Shown: one piece after another, positions 1 through 8,039 of the stretch
How positions within the stretch are numbered: the stretch's first letter is position 1
Layout of the letters: each line of letters opens with the position of its first letter
DNA from: UBA1740 sp045587025
GTDB taxonomy: Bacteria > Bacillota > Clostridia > Oscillospirales > CAG-272
Length of the DNA: 26,483 bases
Direction of reading: 5' to 3'
NCBI GenBank assembly: GCA_045587025.1
Contig: JAZNBK010000032.1
Span: 1-26,483 of the forward strand
Notes under the pieces: model-generated
Told to the model about the DNA's origin: nothing
The model's input: the letters and a program-made list of their open reading frames with translations, nothing else
The model's database searches: none
Made by a program: the position numbers and the translations under genes

Positions 1-1475
1 CCGCATACGCAGGACTTATAGTAAACTGTCTTTTCGGTGCAGGTCGCCTCGCTCTTTAAGTAAACGTCGCTGACAACCTCTTTATCATATTCGTGAGCGA
101 TCAAATCGCCATACGGTTCTTCGCATCTGTCACAGATTGCCTGCTCGGTGTGAGTTGCGCTTCCGCCTGTATGTCCGAGCGCTTCTCCATGCTCAAAGGT
201 AGCTTCCCCTGTCTTGCCTTCACTGCTTTCACCGCATACGCAGGACTTATAGTAAACTGTCTTTTCGGTGCAGGTCGCCTCGCTCTTTAAGTAAACGTCG
301 CTGACAACCTCTTTATCATATTCGTGAGCGATCAAATCGCCATACGGTTCTTCGCATCTTTCACAAATTGCCTGCTCGGTGCAGCTTGCGCTTCCGCCTG
401 TATGTCCGAGCGCTTCGCCGTGCTCAAAGGTATCTTCCCCTGTCTTGCCTTCGCTGCTATCTCCGCACTCACAGGATTTATAGTAGACCGCTTTTTCGGT
501 ACAGGTCGCCTCGCTCTTTAAGTAATCGTCGCTGGCAACCTCTTTATCATATTCGTGAGCGATCAAATCGCCATACGGCTCACCGCATCTTGTGCAGACC
601 GCCTGCTCGGTGTGAGTTGCGCTTCCGCCTGTATGTCCGAGCGCTTCGCCGTACTCAAAGGTATCTTCCTCTACCTTGCCCTCGCTGCTTTCGCCGCATA
701 CGCAGGACTTATAGTAAACTGCCTTTTCGGTACAGGACGTCTCGCTCTTTAAATAATCGTCGCTGACAACCTCTTTATCATATTCGTGAGCGAGCAAATC
801 GCCATACGGTTCTTCGCATCTTTCACAAATTGCCTGCTCGGTGCAGCTTGCGCTTCCGCCTGTATGTCCGAGCGCCTCGCCGTACTCAAAGGTAGCTTCC
901 CCTGTCTTTCCCTCGCTGCTATCTCCGCAGTCGCAGGACGTGTAGTAAACTGCTTTTTCTTCACAGGTAGCTTCGTCCTTCAAGTAAATCTCTTCTGCTA
1001 CCTCATTATCATATACGTGTTCTCCGAGTGTTCCATACGAAGTTCCGCATCTTTCGCAGACCGCTTTTTCTTCGCAGGTCGCATTGCCACCTGTATGTCC
1101 GAGCGCATCTCCGTGCTCAAACGTAGCGTCCACCTTGCCCCCGTACGTTTCACCGCAAGCGCAGGACTTGTAGTAAATTGCTTTTTCTTCGCAGGTTGCC
1201 GCTTTCTTCAAATGCTGCTCTGCCACTACTTCCTTGTTGTATACGTGAGTACCAAGCTCGCCATACGAAGCTCCGCATCTTTCGCAGATCGCCTGCGCGT
1301 CACAGGTAGCTTCTCCGCCTGTATGCCCAAGCGCCGCTCCATACGTAAAGGTAGAGTTAGTAATATCCTTACTGCTCTTTCCGCACTCGCAGGACTTATA
1401 GTAAATGGGCTGGCTTGTGCATCCCGTGCCCGATACCAAGTAGTTTTCGTCTGCTATTTCCTTATCGAAAACGTG
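1..1475 (-). repeat. Tandem coding repeat, 228-231 bp units (76-77 aa), six full and one partial
   Basis: Units read in the minus direction start at the His codon of H-x-(Y/F)-(D/N)-x-E: 1475-1248 and 1247-1020 (228 bp), then 1019-789, 788-558, 557-327, 326-96 (231 bp), and 95-1 partial. Each unit holds two Cys clusters: H-x17-C-x9-C-x-C-G and GH-x6-(C/H)-x5-C-x2-C. The four 231-bp units are the most alike; bases 1-128 and 232-359 are identical. The two 228-bp units are more diverged. Confidence 0.95.
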
Positions 1476-4400
1476 GGTGTGAGACGCATTGCTGTGCATA
1501 TTATAGGTGGCTGATTTATCCCAATTTGCGCCCTTCTCAACAGCGTTCCACTGTTCATCTGCGCCCGCATAATATATATCTGCCAATCTGATGTTATTGA
1601 GGAATGCAAGCTCACCTATGGTCTCTATGCCCTCGGGTATCGTTACGCTTTCCAAATCCAAGTTTTTGGAGAATGCATAGCTTCCTATGCTCTCTATACC
1701 ATCGGGCATAATTATGCTCTTTAAGTTATAACATCCTGCAAAAGCGTAATCGCCTATGCTTGTAAGAGCACTATCGCCCGCAAATATTACGCTTGTCAGC
1801 GAAACGCATTCGGAGAACGCAAAGTCGCCTATACTCACGACACTTGCGGGAATTACTACGCTCTGCAAATTACGTCTGGCTTCAAATGCGCCGTTGCTTA
1901 TGCTCTCTACGCCGACAGGAATTATGCTGTTATCCAAACCAAGGGTGAGTTCTTTTTTCTCTTTATTTATGAGACAATTGCCTTTGCTCTGATAAACCGT
2001 ATTGCCTGCCGCTACCGTTATGCTTTCCAAGCCGATGCAACCGGAGAACGCATAGCTTCCTATATCCGTTACGTTATAAGGTATCTCTATGCTCTCTAAA
2101 TTTTCACAGCCGTAGAATGCAGAATTTCCTATGCTTGCAAGCTGGCTGTGCTCGTCAAAGCTTATCTCTGTTAAGCCAACGCAACCGGAGAATGCGTTAT
2201 CGCCTATTACTTTTACGTTTGCGGGAATTGCTATCGACGCCAGGTCAGCGCAGCCGAAGAAAGCAGAGTCGCCTATGCTTGTAAGCGCGCTGTTTTCAGC
2301 AAAGCTTACCTCCGTCAATCCGCAATTATAGAACGCATAATCGCTTATGCTCACGACACTTGCGGGGATTTCCACGCTTGTCAAGCCGCCGCATCCGTAA
2401 AATGCAGCAAATCCAATGCTCTTTACGCCTTCAGGAATTACGCTGTCGTTACAGCCCAAAATCAATTCCTTGGTTTCTTTATTTATCAAGCAGTTTCCGT
2501 CGCTATAATAAACGGGGTTAGCCGCGTCTACGGTTATGCTTTCTATGCTATTGCAATCGGAAAACGCGCCTGCGCCTATGTATGTCACGCTTGCGGGTAT
2601 GTAGACGCTCTGTATGCCACTGCGGGCGAACGCCAATTCAGCAATGCTTATTACACCGTCGGGAATTTCGCTGTTCTTGCAACCGACGATTAACTCTTTA
2701 GTTGATCTCTTTATAATGCAATTGCCTTCACTGTAATAATATGCGTTTTCATCATCTACGTCTATACCCACCAAGCTACTGCAGCCCGCAAACGCATAAC
2801 TGCCTATCTTCTTTACGTCAGCAGGTATTTCTATATATTCAAGAGAGCTACACTCAAAAAATGCGAGCTCACCTATTCTTGTCACGTGACTGTTATCACC
2901 GAATTTGACAACCTCAAGGTTTTTGCAAAGTGCAAACGCGCTTGTGCTTATTTCAGTTACGGGATATCCACCAAGAGTGTTGGGGACAACTATGGTTCCC
3001 GAAGCGTTTGTGTTGCAATTTGTAATGATAGCACATCCATCCACTACCTTGTAGGTAAAGCTGCCCTCTGCGCCCACTCCGTCAGAGTTGAGCAATCCCG
3101 GGATTGTAAATGTTTCTTCACATTTTTCTCCGCAAACGCAGGACTTGTAATAAGTTGCTTCATCCGTAGTCGTCGCAGGGCTCTTCAAGAATTTGTTACT
3201 TACTACTTCTCTGTCAAAGGTATGATCGTCACAAATAAGATTTTCAACTTCCGCAAGGAAAAGAGCGCGCAATTCTTCTTTGCTCTTGTCCTCTAATTTA
3301 ATATTTGCAAATGCGCTGTGTACTATTGCCTTTTTCTCGTCGGAGAGCTTTTCGTAAGCGTAGATACCTACCTTATTATACTTCATGAGGTCTACGAAAT
3401 GGTTCTGTTCCACCTCTGCCTCACTGAGCGCCTTTGAATATACACGCGTAAGATAGATATCGGCATTTTCTCCGTTTCCTATAGAGAAATTATAGCTTGA
3501 CTTGTTTTTATAAGCAAAAGCTCTTTCGTCAATTATAACGCTCGTATCGTATTTATCAGGTATTATGCTGTCCCCGTTAGCCAAAAGCTTAAGAACGAAG
3601 GTACCGTCAAAGGAATATTTATCGGCAACTATTTCGGGTTCTGGAAAATTAAAGGTTGCTACGTCTATATCTTGCCCCGTGAGATTTTTATAAACCGTCT
3701 TGTACTCGCCTTTTGTTCCTGCATAGCTGCCCAGGTAGCTGTCGTTTGTAACCGTATGTCCCTGCGCCGCGTATTCTTCCGTTACCTGCGCTATATACGC
3801 CCCCTCAAACGTCTTTGCTCCGCTTGCAATCTCGCTTTCCGTGGGCTTTTTCAAAGTGTTACACATATAGTCGTAAATTGTGCCTAAAGTGTTCTCGGGA
3901 AAAGGATATGCACCCTTCTCTTTGTCGTAGTTGAGCGTGCCGCTGTTTACGTCTGCAATTGCGGTAAGCACAAATACGTTCCCCTTTTCCACTCCATTAA
4001 CCGCATAATTACCCCAATTAGTAGCATTCAACATATTGGAATATGGCATACTATGAGGAGGTTGATTGAAAAAGTTCCATGAATAGTATCTATGGTCGTA
4101 CACCACAGACTTGCCGTTTGAGACCTTAACGTTAAATTCTTCAAGGCCCAAATCTATACTGAACGCTTCGTTCACCTTCATTATGCTTTCCATCGTATAT
4201 CCGGATATAAGGTTTCCTGCTTTATCCTTCGGGAAAAGCGAATTGAAGGTCAGCTTTCCGTTCGCATATCTGCGTCCGTCTGCGTCTGTATTTATTACAA
4301 GATTGCTATGAGCAAACTCCGTGCCTATAATGTCTTTATTCATGCCCTCTATATACAAAGCAGAGTCAAAGAAAACGACAAGCCCATCCTGAACGTAGTA

Positions 4401-4769
4401 GGAATTATACGTTTCATCAGGCAATACACTCGGTCCTGCCCAAACCGCATAATCGAGTTCTTGTTGCGTCAAGTCGGTTTTGTCCTTTAAATCTATTGCA
4501 AGCGCTACCCTTATTTTTCGGGGAAGCACAATAAAATCAAAGAGGTCAAGACCGTTATTCTTCGCTATATCTATAAACGCATTATATTCCGCATTTGTCT
4601 GGCTTTTGAGCTCCTCGTATATATCGAGCGAATAAAGTTCTGCGAGTGCTATCAAAGCGTCATAGTTATCCTCCTCTATTTCCTCACCTGTTGCGGAAAA
4701 TGCCATAAAAGGCACAATGGCGAACGCCATAAGCGCAGCCAACACAAAGCTAAAAATTCTTTTTGCCAT
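1..4769 (-). CDS. Large secreted BspA-like leucine-rich-repeat protein with Cys/His tandem repeats (3' end beyond window)
   Basis: An open frame runs without a stop from ATG at 4769 (upstream AAGGGTGGG) to the window edge: 1589 codons, C-terminus missing. Residues 1-25 form a signal peptide (basic MAKR, hydrophobic core, AFSA). Residues about 125-460 resemble a LamG/concanavalin-like domain: it opens with YYVQDGLVVFFD and closes with YLTRVYSKALSEAEVEQNH. A single half-unit of the later Cys repeat lies at about 510-550. About 16 BspA-type repeats (pattern IPASVxSIGxxAFxGCxxL) fill about 600-1090, three carrying a 30-residue insertion with GNCLINKxTKEL. Then come six full and one partial 76-77-residue Cys/His repeats. 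Inferred role: cell-surface or secreted adhesion or glycan binding. No anchor (LPXTG, SLH) is visible, but the C-terminus is absent. The gene has its own promoter and is separated from rplQ by a terminator. Confidence 0.9.
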   Translation of the reverse strand, partial: MAKRIFSFVLAALMAFAIVPFMAFSATGEEIEEDNYDALIALAELYSLDIYEELKSQTNAEYNAFIDIAKNNGLDLFDFIVLPRKIRVALAIDLKDKTDLTQQELDYAVWAGPSVLPDETYNSYYVQDGLVVFFDSALYIEGMNKDIIGTEFAHSNLVINTDADGRRYANGKLTFNSLFPKDKAGNLISGYTMESIMKVNEAFSIDLGLEEFNVKVSNGKSVVYDHRYYSWNFFNQPPHSMPYSNMLNATNWGNYAVNGVEKGNVFVLTAIADVNSGTLNYDKEKGAYPFPENTLGTIYDYMCNTLKKPTESEIASGAKTFEGAYIAQVTEEYAAQGHTVTNDSYLGSYAGTKGEYKTVYKNLTGQDIDVATFNFPEPEIVADKYSFDGTFVLKLLANGDSIIPDKYDTSVIIDERAFAYKNKSSYNFSIGNGENADIYLTRVYSKALSEAEVEQNHFVDLMKYNKVGIYAYEKLSDEKKAIVHSAFANIKLEDKSKEELRALFLAEVENLICDDHTFDREVVSNKFLKSPATTTDEATYYKSCVCGEKCEETFTIPGLLNSDGVGAEGSFTYKVVDGCAIITNCNTNASGTIVVPNTLGGYPVTEISTSAFALCKNLEVVKFGDNSHVTRIGELAFFECSSLEYIEIPADVKKIGSYAFAGCSSLVGIDVDDENAYYYSEGNCIIKRSTKELIVGCKNSEIPDGVISIAELAFARSGIQSVYIPASVTYIGAGAFSDCNSIESITVDAANPVYYSDGNCLINKETKELILGCNDSVIPEGVKSIGFAAFYGCGGLTSVEIPASVVSISDYAFYNCGLTEVSFAENSALTSIGDSAFFGCADLASIAIPANVKVIGDNAFSGCVGLTEISFDEHSQLASIGNSAFYGCENLESIEIPYNVTDIGSYAFSGCIGLESITVAAGNTVYQSKGNCLINKEKKELTLGLDNSIIPVGVESISNGAFEARRNLQSVVIPASVVSIGDFAFSECVSLTSVIFAGDSALTSIGDYAFAGCYNLKSIIMPDGIESIGSYAFSKNLDLESVTIPEGIETIGELAFLNNIRLADIYYAGADEQWNAVEKGANWDKSATYNMHSNASHTHVFDKEIADENYLVSGTGCTSQPIYYKSCECGKSSKDITNSTFTYGAALGHTGGEATCDAQAICERCGASYGELGTHVYNKEVVAEQHLKKAATCEEKAIYYKSCACGETYGGKVDATFEHGDALGHTGGNATCEEKAVCERCGTSYGTLGEHVYDNEVAEEIYLKDEATCEEKAVYYTSCDCGDSSEGKTGEATFEYGEALGHTGGSASCTEQAICERCEEPYGDLLAHEYDKEVVSDDYLKSETSCTEKAVYYKSCVCGESSEGKVEEDTFEYGEALGHTGGSATHTEQAVCTRCGEPYGDLIAHEYDKEVASDDYLKSEATCTEKAVYYKSCECGDSSEGKTGEDTFEHGEALGHTGGSASCTEQAICERCEEPYGDLIAHEYDKEVVSDVYLKSEATCTEKTVYYKSCVCGESSEGKTGEATFEHGEALGHTGGSATHTEQAICDRCEEPYGDLIAHEYDKEVVSDVYLKSEATCTEKTVYYKSCVC
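3105..3240 (-). repeat. Isolated half-unit of the Cys/His repeat between LamG-like and LRR regions
   Basis: The encoded stretch has DDHTFDREVVSNKFLKS followed by YYKSCVCG. It matches the first half of the tandem units (H, YDKEVVS, YLKS, YYKSCxCG) but is about 1.6 kb away from them. The first Cys of the pattern is Thr here (ATT instead of ATC), and an extra Cys follows (GEKCEE). Confidence 0.7.
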
Positions 4770-4917
4770 AATCAAACCCACCCTTTACTAAAAATGCAGT
4801 CAAAAAAGTTTTTCTACCAACTATATCACCCTGTGTTATGAGTCAGAAAACAATATTTTCTCGAAACACCATAAATCTATGCCCATTTTTCAAAAAGATA
4901 TAATTATAGATAGTACC

Positions 4918-4946
4918 ATTATAACTCTTTTTACTGCTTTTGTCAA
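4918..4946 (-). promoter_or_regulatory. Consensus sigma-A promoter of the surface protein gene
   Basis: On the minus strand a perfect -35 TTGACA (4946-4941), a 17-bp spacer and a perfect -10 TATAAT (4923-4918). Predicted transcript start near 4911, leaving a leader of about 140 nt before the ATG at 4769. The leader includes AGAAAA-TATTG-TTTTCT, a weak hairpin near 4845-4862. Confidence 0.85.
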
Positions 4947-4979
4947 TAGCATTACAGATCTATTCTTATGTTTTGTAGT

Positions 4980-5011
4980 AAAAAAGCAGATTTCCGATGT
5001 CGGAAATCTGC
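4980..5011 (-). terminator. Intrinsic terminator after rplQ
   Basis: Perfect 11-bp stem GCAGATTTCCG with a 4-nt loop (arms 5001-5011 and 4986-4996), followed on the minus strand by TTTTTT (4985-4980). It lies 25 bp after the rplQ stop and ends the S10-spc-alpha transcript before the surface gene promoter. A second, AT-rich 7-bp inverted repeat (TATATGC/GCATATA, 5016-5034) lies between it and rplQ. Confidence 0.95.
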
Positions 5012-5036
5012 TCTGTATATGCTCTTTGCATATAAA

Positions 5037-5411
5037 TTATTTTGTTTCGGTCTCCTCTTTTTCATCTGCTTTTACAAGCTTGATGAGAGCCATTTCGGCT
5101 GCATCTCCACGACGGGGACCTAACTTGAATATCTGGGTATATCCACCTGCTCTGTTCTCGTAAGAGGGAGCGATCTGATCGAAGAGCTTTTTAGCTACGT
5201 CTTCCTTCGTGATATATCCGAGCGCCTCGCGGTAGGAAGAAAGGGTATTCTTCTTTGCGAGAGTTATCATATCTTCAGCAACTGCGCGAACTTCCTTTGC
5301 TCTTGTAAGAGTGGTCTCAATCTGTCCGTTCTCGAAAAGATACGTTACCAAGCCCCTGAGCATAGATTTTCTATGCGCGCTGGTTCTGCCGAGTTTTCTG
5401 GTTCCAGGCAT
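5037..5411 (-). CDS. rplQ: 50S ribosomal protein L17
   Basis: 124 residues, the usual bacterial length. The family N-terminus (PGTRKLGRTSAHRKSMLRGL) binds 23S rRNA near the peptide exit tunnel; the middle has GQIETTLTRAKEVR and the C-terminus the conserved LGPRRGDAAEMALIKLV followed by a short acidic tail. The start has GGAGG 9 bases upstream. It is the last gene of the cluster, 26 bp after rpoA, the normal Firmicutes position, and is followed by an intrinsic terminator. Confidence 0.97.
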   Translation of the reverse strand: MPGTRKLGRTSAHRKSMLRGLVTYLFENGQIETTLTRAKEVRAVAEDMITLAKKNTLSSYREALGYITKEDVAKKLFDQIAPSYENRAGGYTQIFKLGPRRGDAAEMALIKLVKADEKEETETK

Positions 5412-5437
5412 TTCTTTTACCTCCTATTTTACTTTCC

Positions 5438-6406
5438 TCAATCCTCTGACTTCTTAAGCTCAAGTCCTAAGGAATGAAGTTTCTGAATTACTTCTTCAAG
5501 TGATTTTCTTCCAAGGTTTCTCACCTTAATCATATCTTCTTCGGTGTAGTTAATCAAATCTTCAACATTGTCTATTCCGGCTCTCTTTAAGCAGTTAAAG
5601 CTACGAACAGACAAGTCAAGCTCCTCAATGGTCATCTCAAGAACGCGTCCCTTCTGTGTCTCTTTGCGCTCTATCATAATAACGGCATTTTTAGCGTCAT
5701 CTGACATATCTACAAAGAGGTTGAGATGCTCGTTGAGAATCTTGGCGCCGTGAGAAACTGCTTCCTGCGCTGAAATCGTACCGTTAGTCAAAACTCTTAT
5801 CGTGAGCTTGTCGTAGTCGGTAATGTTGCCGACACGGGTATTTTCAACCTTATATTCCACCTTGTAAACAGGGGTGAATATAGAGTCGGTAAATATGGTA
5901 CCGATAGGCGCGCTAACGTTTGCTCCGAGTGTGGAAACGAAGTTTTGCTTATTTTTTTCCTGAGCTACGTATCCTCTGCCGCTGCCAAAGGTGAGCTCCA
6001 TAAAGAACTTAGCGCCTTCGCTTACGGTAGCTATATGGTGGTCAGGATTTAAAATCTCAATATCCGCATCAGCAGAAATATCTCCCGCTGTAACAGCGCA
6101 AGGACCCGTTACGTCGATAACAACGGTCTTTGCCGCCTCGGTATAAAGCTTCGCAATAATTCCCTTTACGTTCAATACGATTTCGGGAACGTCCTCAGTA
6201 ACACCTTCAATAGTAGAGATTTCGTGCTTTACGCCGTCAATCTTGATACTCGTTACTGCGTAACCGGGGAGCGAGCTAAGCAAAATTCTACGCAAGGAGT
6301 TTCCGAGTGTAATGCCGTAGCCCCTTTCAAGAGGTTCAACAACAAACTCTCCCTCGCTTCCGTCTTCGTTCAAAACGGCTGCTGTAATATTCGGCTTCTC
6401 AAACAT
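5438..6406 (-). CDS. rpoA: DNA-directed RNA polymerase alpha subunit
   Basis: 322 residues, full length. The N-terminal assembly domain (about 1-230) carries LGNSLRRILLSSLPGYA, the dimerisation and beta-contact region. The C-terminal domain (about 250-315) has LSVRSFNCLKRAGI and NLGRKSLEEV, equivalent to the E. coli 265 determinant that contacts UP elements and activators. GGAGG lies 10 bases before the ATG. It is preceded by a 140-bp spacer with two hairpins after rpsD, the largest gap within the alpha part of the cluster, so it may have partly separate expression. Confidence 0.98.
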   Translation of the reverse strand: MFEKPNITAAVLNEDGSEGEFVVEPLERGYGITLGNSLRRILLSSLPGYAVTSIKIDGVKHEISTIEGVTEDVPEIVLNVKGIIAKLYTEAAKTVVIDVTGPCAVTAGDISADADIEILNPDHHIATVSEGAKFFMELTFGSGRGYVAQEKNKQNFVSTLGANVSAPIGTIFTDSIFTPVYKVEYKVENTRVGNITDYDKLTIRVLTNGTISAQEAVSHGAKILNEHLNLFVDMSDDAKNAVIMIERKETQKGRVLEMTIEELDLSVRSFNCLKRAGIDNVEDLINYTEEDMIKVRNLGRKSLEEVIQKLHSLGLELKKSED

Positions 6407-6442
6407 CTGTTTCTATCCTCCTAAATTCAATTTTTGGGTACT

Positions 6443-6458
6443 TTATCCGTTTGGATAA
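6443..6458 (-). other. Small hairpin in the rpsD-rpoA spacer
   Basis: TTATCC-AAAC-GGATAA on the minus strand is a perfect 6-bp stem with a 4-nt loop, about 35 bases before the rpoA ATG. No T-run follows. Function unknown. Confidence 0.45.
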
Positions 6459-6460
6459 GG

Positions 6461-6487
6461 ATAATATAAATTGATAAATTGCGTCAA
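6461..6487 (-). promoter_or_regulatory. Weak candidate internal promoter before rpoA
   Basis: TTGACG (6487-6482) and TATTAT (6466-6461) on the minus strand are separated by only 15 bp, shorter than the preferred 17. The location between rpsD and rpoA is plausible for an internal promoter, but the spacing makes this a weak call. Confidence 0.25.
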
Positions 6488-6502
6488 ACAAAATTCCCGA
6501 CA

Positions 6503-6550
6503 GTAATAGCCGTATTCCGTATAACACAATATATCGGAGGCGACTATTAC
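6503..6550 (-). other. Hairpin overlapping the rpsD stop codon
   Basis: On the minus strand GTAATAG (6550-6544, containing the tandem stops TAA TAG of rpsD) pairs with CTATTAC (6509-6503). Inside it CCGATATA can pair with TATACGG with one bulged base. No U-tract follows, so it looks more like a processing, stability or regulatory structure than an intrinsic terminator. Confidence 0.5.
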
Positions 6551-7173
6551 TTGGAATAAAGTTCGACGATGAGTTGTTCTTCAAAGTCGAAGTCAATATC
6601 GTCTCTTGCAGGCAAATTAACTACCTTAGCAGTGAGATTTGATGCGTCAACATCAAGCCACTTCGGCTTAATTCTACCTTCAATACCTTCAGCAAGTGCC
6701 TTAATCTTGTTAGAGTCGCGGCTGCTTTCCTTAACGGAAATAACGTCGCCTGCTTTAACGAGAATAGAAGGAATGTTTACCTTCTTGCCGTTCAACGTGA
6801 AGTGTGCGTGAAGAACGAGCTGACGAGCTTCCTTGCGGCTCTCTGCCATACCCATTCTGTAAACTACGTTGTCAAGACGTCTTTCAAGCAAAATGAGGAG
6901 GTTCTCACCTGTCATACCCTCTTTGATTTCTGCCATTTCATAGTAGTTCTTGAACTGACCTTCAAGAACACCGTAATAGCGTCTTGCCTTCTGCTTTTCG
7001 CGGAGCTGTCTTCCGTATTCTTCAACCTTCTTACGAGCAGCGCCGTGCTGTCCGGGGGCTGTGCTTCTGCGGTCTATTGCGCATTTACCTGATGTGCAAC
7101 GCTCGCCCTTGAGAAAAAGCTTTGTGCCTTCTCTACGGCAAAGCTTACAACTTGGTCCAGTATATCTTGCCAT
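6547..7173 (-). CDS. rpsD: 30S ribosomal protein S4, zinc-binding form
   Basis: 208 residues. S4 binds 16S rRNA early and starts assembly of the 30S body. The N-terminus carries four cysteines, C9, C12, C26 and C31, the zinc-coordinating C+ version. The S4 RNA-binding domain lies at about 96-160 and begins LLERRLDNVVYRMGMAESR. The C-terminal IVELYSK is typical. A strong GGGAGG precedes the ATG. The gene sits between rpsK and rpoA; in several bacteria S4 represses its own operon, and the hairpin at its stop codon could be related. Confidence 0.98.
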   Translation of the reverse strand: MARYTGPSCKLCRREGTKLFLKGERCTSGKCAIDRRSTAPGQHGAARKKVEEYGRQLREKQKARRYYGVLEGQFKNYYEMAEIKEGMTGENLLILLERRLDNVVYRMGMAESRKEARQLVLHAHFTLNGKKVNIPSILVKAGDVISVKESSRDSNKIKALAEGIEGRIKPKWLDVDASNLTAKVVNLPARDDIDFDFEEQLIVELYSK

Positions 7174-7194
7174 TTTTTCTTTCCTCCCTTTTGA

Positions 7195-7590
7195 TTAAAC
7201 GCGTCTGCGTTTAGGCGGACGGCATCCGTTGTGAGGGATGGGTGTTACGTCCTTAATCATGGTGATGCTGAGTCCTGCGGTTTCGAGAGCGCGAATTGCG
7301 GATTCTCTGCCTGCTCCGGGGCCTCTAACATATACTTCTACGGTCTTCATACCGTGCTCGATTGCAAGGCGCGCTGCCTGCTCTGCTGCAGACTGAGCTG
7401 CGAAAGGAGTAGACTTTCTCGAACCCTTGAAGCCAAGCTCACCGGCAGATGCCCAAGAAACAGTATTTCCTACTGTATCGGTGATTGTAACGATCGTGTT
7501 GTTGAAAGTAGAACGAATATGCGCTGCGCCTTTTTCGATGTTCTTGCGCTCACGACGCTTTTTGATAACCTTTTTAGCTACGTTTGCCAT
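7195..7590 (-). CDS. rpsK: 30S ribosomal protein S11
   Basis: 131 residues. S11 is on the platform of the small subunit near the mRNA exit. Family features are AAHIRSTFNNTIVTITD, VYVRGPGAGRESAIRAL and the C-terminal DVTPIPHNGCRPPKRRRV. AAGGAG lies upstream of the ATG; 13 bp separate it from rpsM and 21 bp from rpsD, so it is co-transcribed with both. Confidence 0.98.
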   Translation of the reverse strand: MANVAKKVIKKRRERKNIEKGAAHIRSTFNNTIVTITDTVGNTVSWASAGELGFKGSRKSTPFAAQSAAEQAARLAIEHGMKTVEVYVRGPGAGRESAIRALETAGLSITMIKDVTPIPHNGCRPPKRRRV

Positions 7591-7603
7591 CTGTTCTCTC
7601 TCC

Positions 7604-7972
7604 TTACTTCTTCTTATTTGCTATGGTCTTTGCGGGACCTTTTCTTGTTCTTGCGTTGGTTTTAGTTCTCTGACCTCTTACCGGGAGACCTTTTCTGTGT
7701 CTGATACCGCGGTAGCAGTTAATTTCAACCAATCTCTTAATATTGAATGCAATCTCACGACGAAGATCACCCTCTACGTTGTAGGAGTTTTCGATTTCGT
7801 CACGGAGCTTTGCTACTTCCTGCTCGCTCAAATCCTTCGCGCGTGTGTCAGGATTAATTCCTGTCTTGGCGAGAATATCACGAGAGCTTTTCAAGCCAAT
7901 TCCGTAGATATATGTCAATGCTACTTCGATTCGCTTGTTGTTTGGAATATCAACACCAGCTATACGAGCCAT
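7604..7972 (-). CDS. rpsM: 30S ribosomal protein S13
   Basis: 122 residues. S13 is in the 30S head and bridges to the 50S subunit and the P-site tRNA. It starts MARIAGVDIPNNKRIEVAL, followed by YIYGIG, and ends with the basic stretch RHRKGLPVRGQRTKTNART. The AAGGAG lies 12-13 bases before the ATG, a slightly long spacing. It follows rpmJ as in most Firmicutes alpha operons. Confidence 0.98.
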   Translation of the reverse strand: MARIAGVDIPNNKRIEVALTYIYGIGLKSSRDILAKTGINPDTRAKDLSEQEVAKLRDEIENSYNVEGDLRREIAFNIKRLVEINCYRGIRHRKGLPVRGQRTKTNARTRKGPAKTIANKKK

Positions 7973-8039
7973 ATAGATATTACACTCCTTTTTGTTTTGT
8001 ATTGATGCCTTTCGGCAAATTGTTTATTTCTGCTTTTCC

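Noticed and set aside
1..1475. CRISPR-like direct repeats
   Set aside because: The period is 228-231 bp, with no short constant repeat and variable spacer pattern; the reading frame is kept throughout, so this is a protein repeat.
93..1514. Repeated plus-strand reading frames of about 65 residues every 231 bp, and a longer one at 786-1514
   Set aside because: They are the exact antisense of the in-frame codons of the minus-strand repeat protein and repeat only because that gene does.
6399..6596. Minus-strand 65-residue frame in the rpsD-rpoA spacer
   Set aside because: It overlaps the 3' end of rpsD and the start of rpoA, has no recognisable sequence and no good ribosome binding site; the spacer is better explained by RNA structure.
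7427..8005. Plus-strand 192-residue frame opposite rpsK and rpsM
   Set aside because: Shadow of two conserved ribosomal protein genes; its composition follows from their codons.
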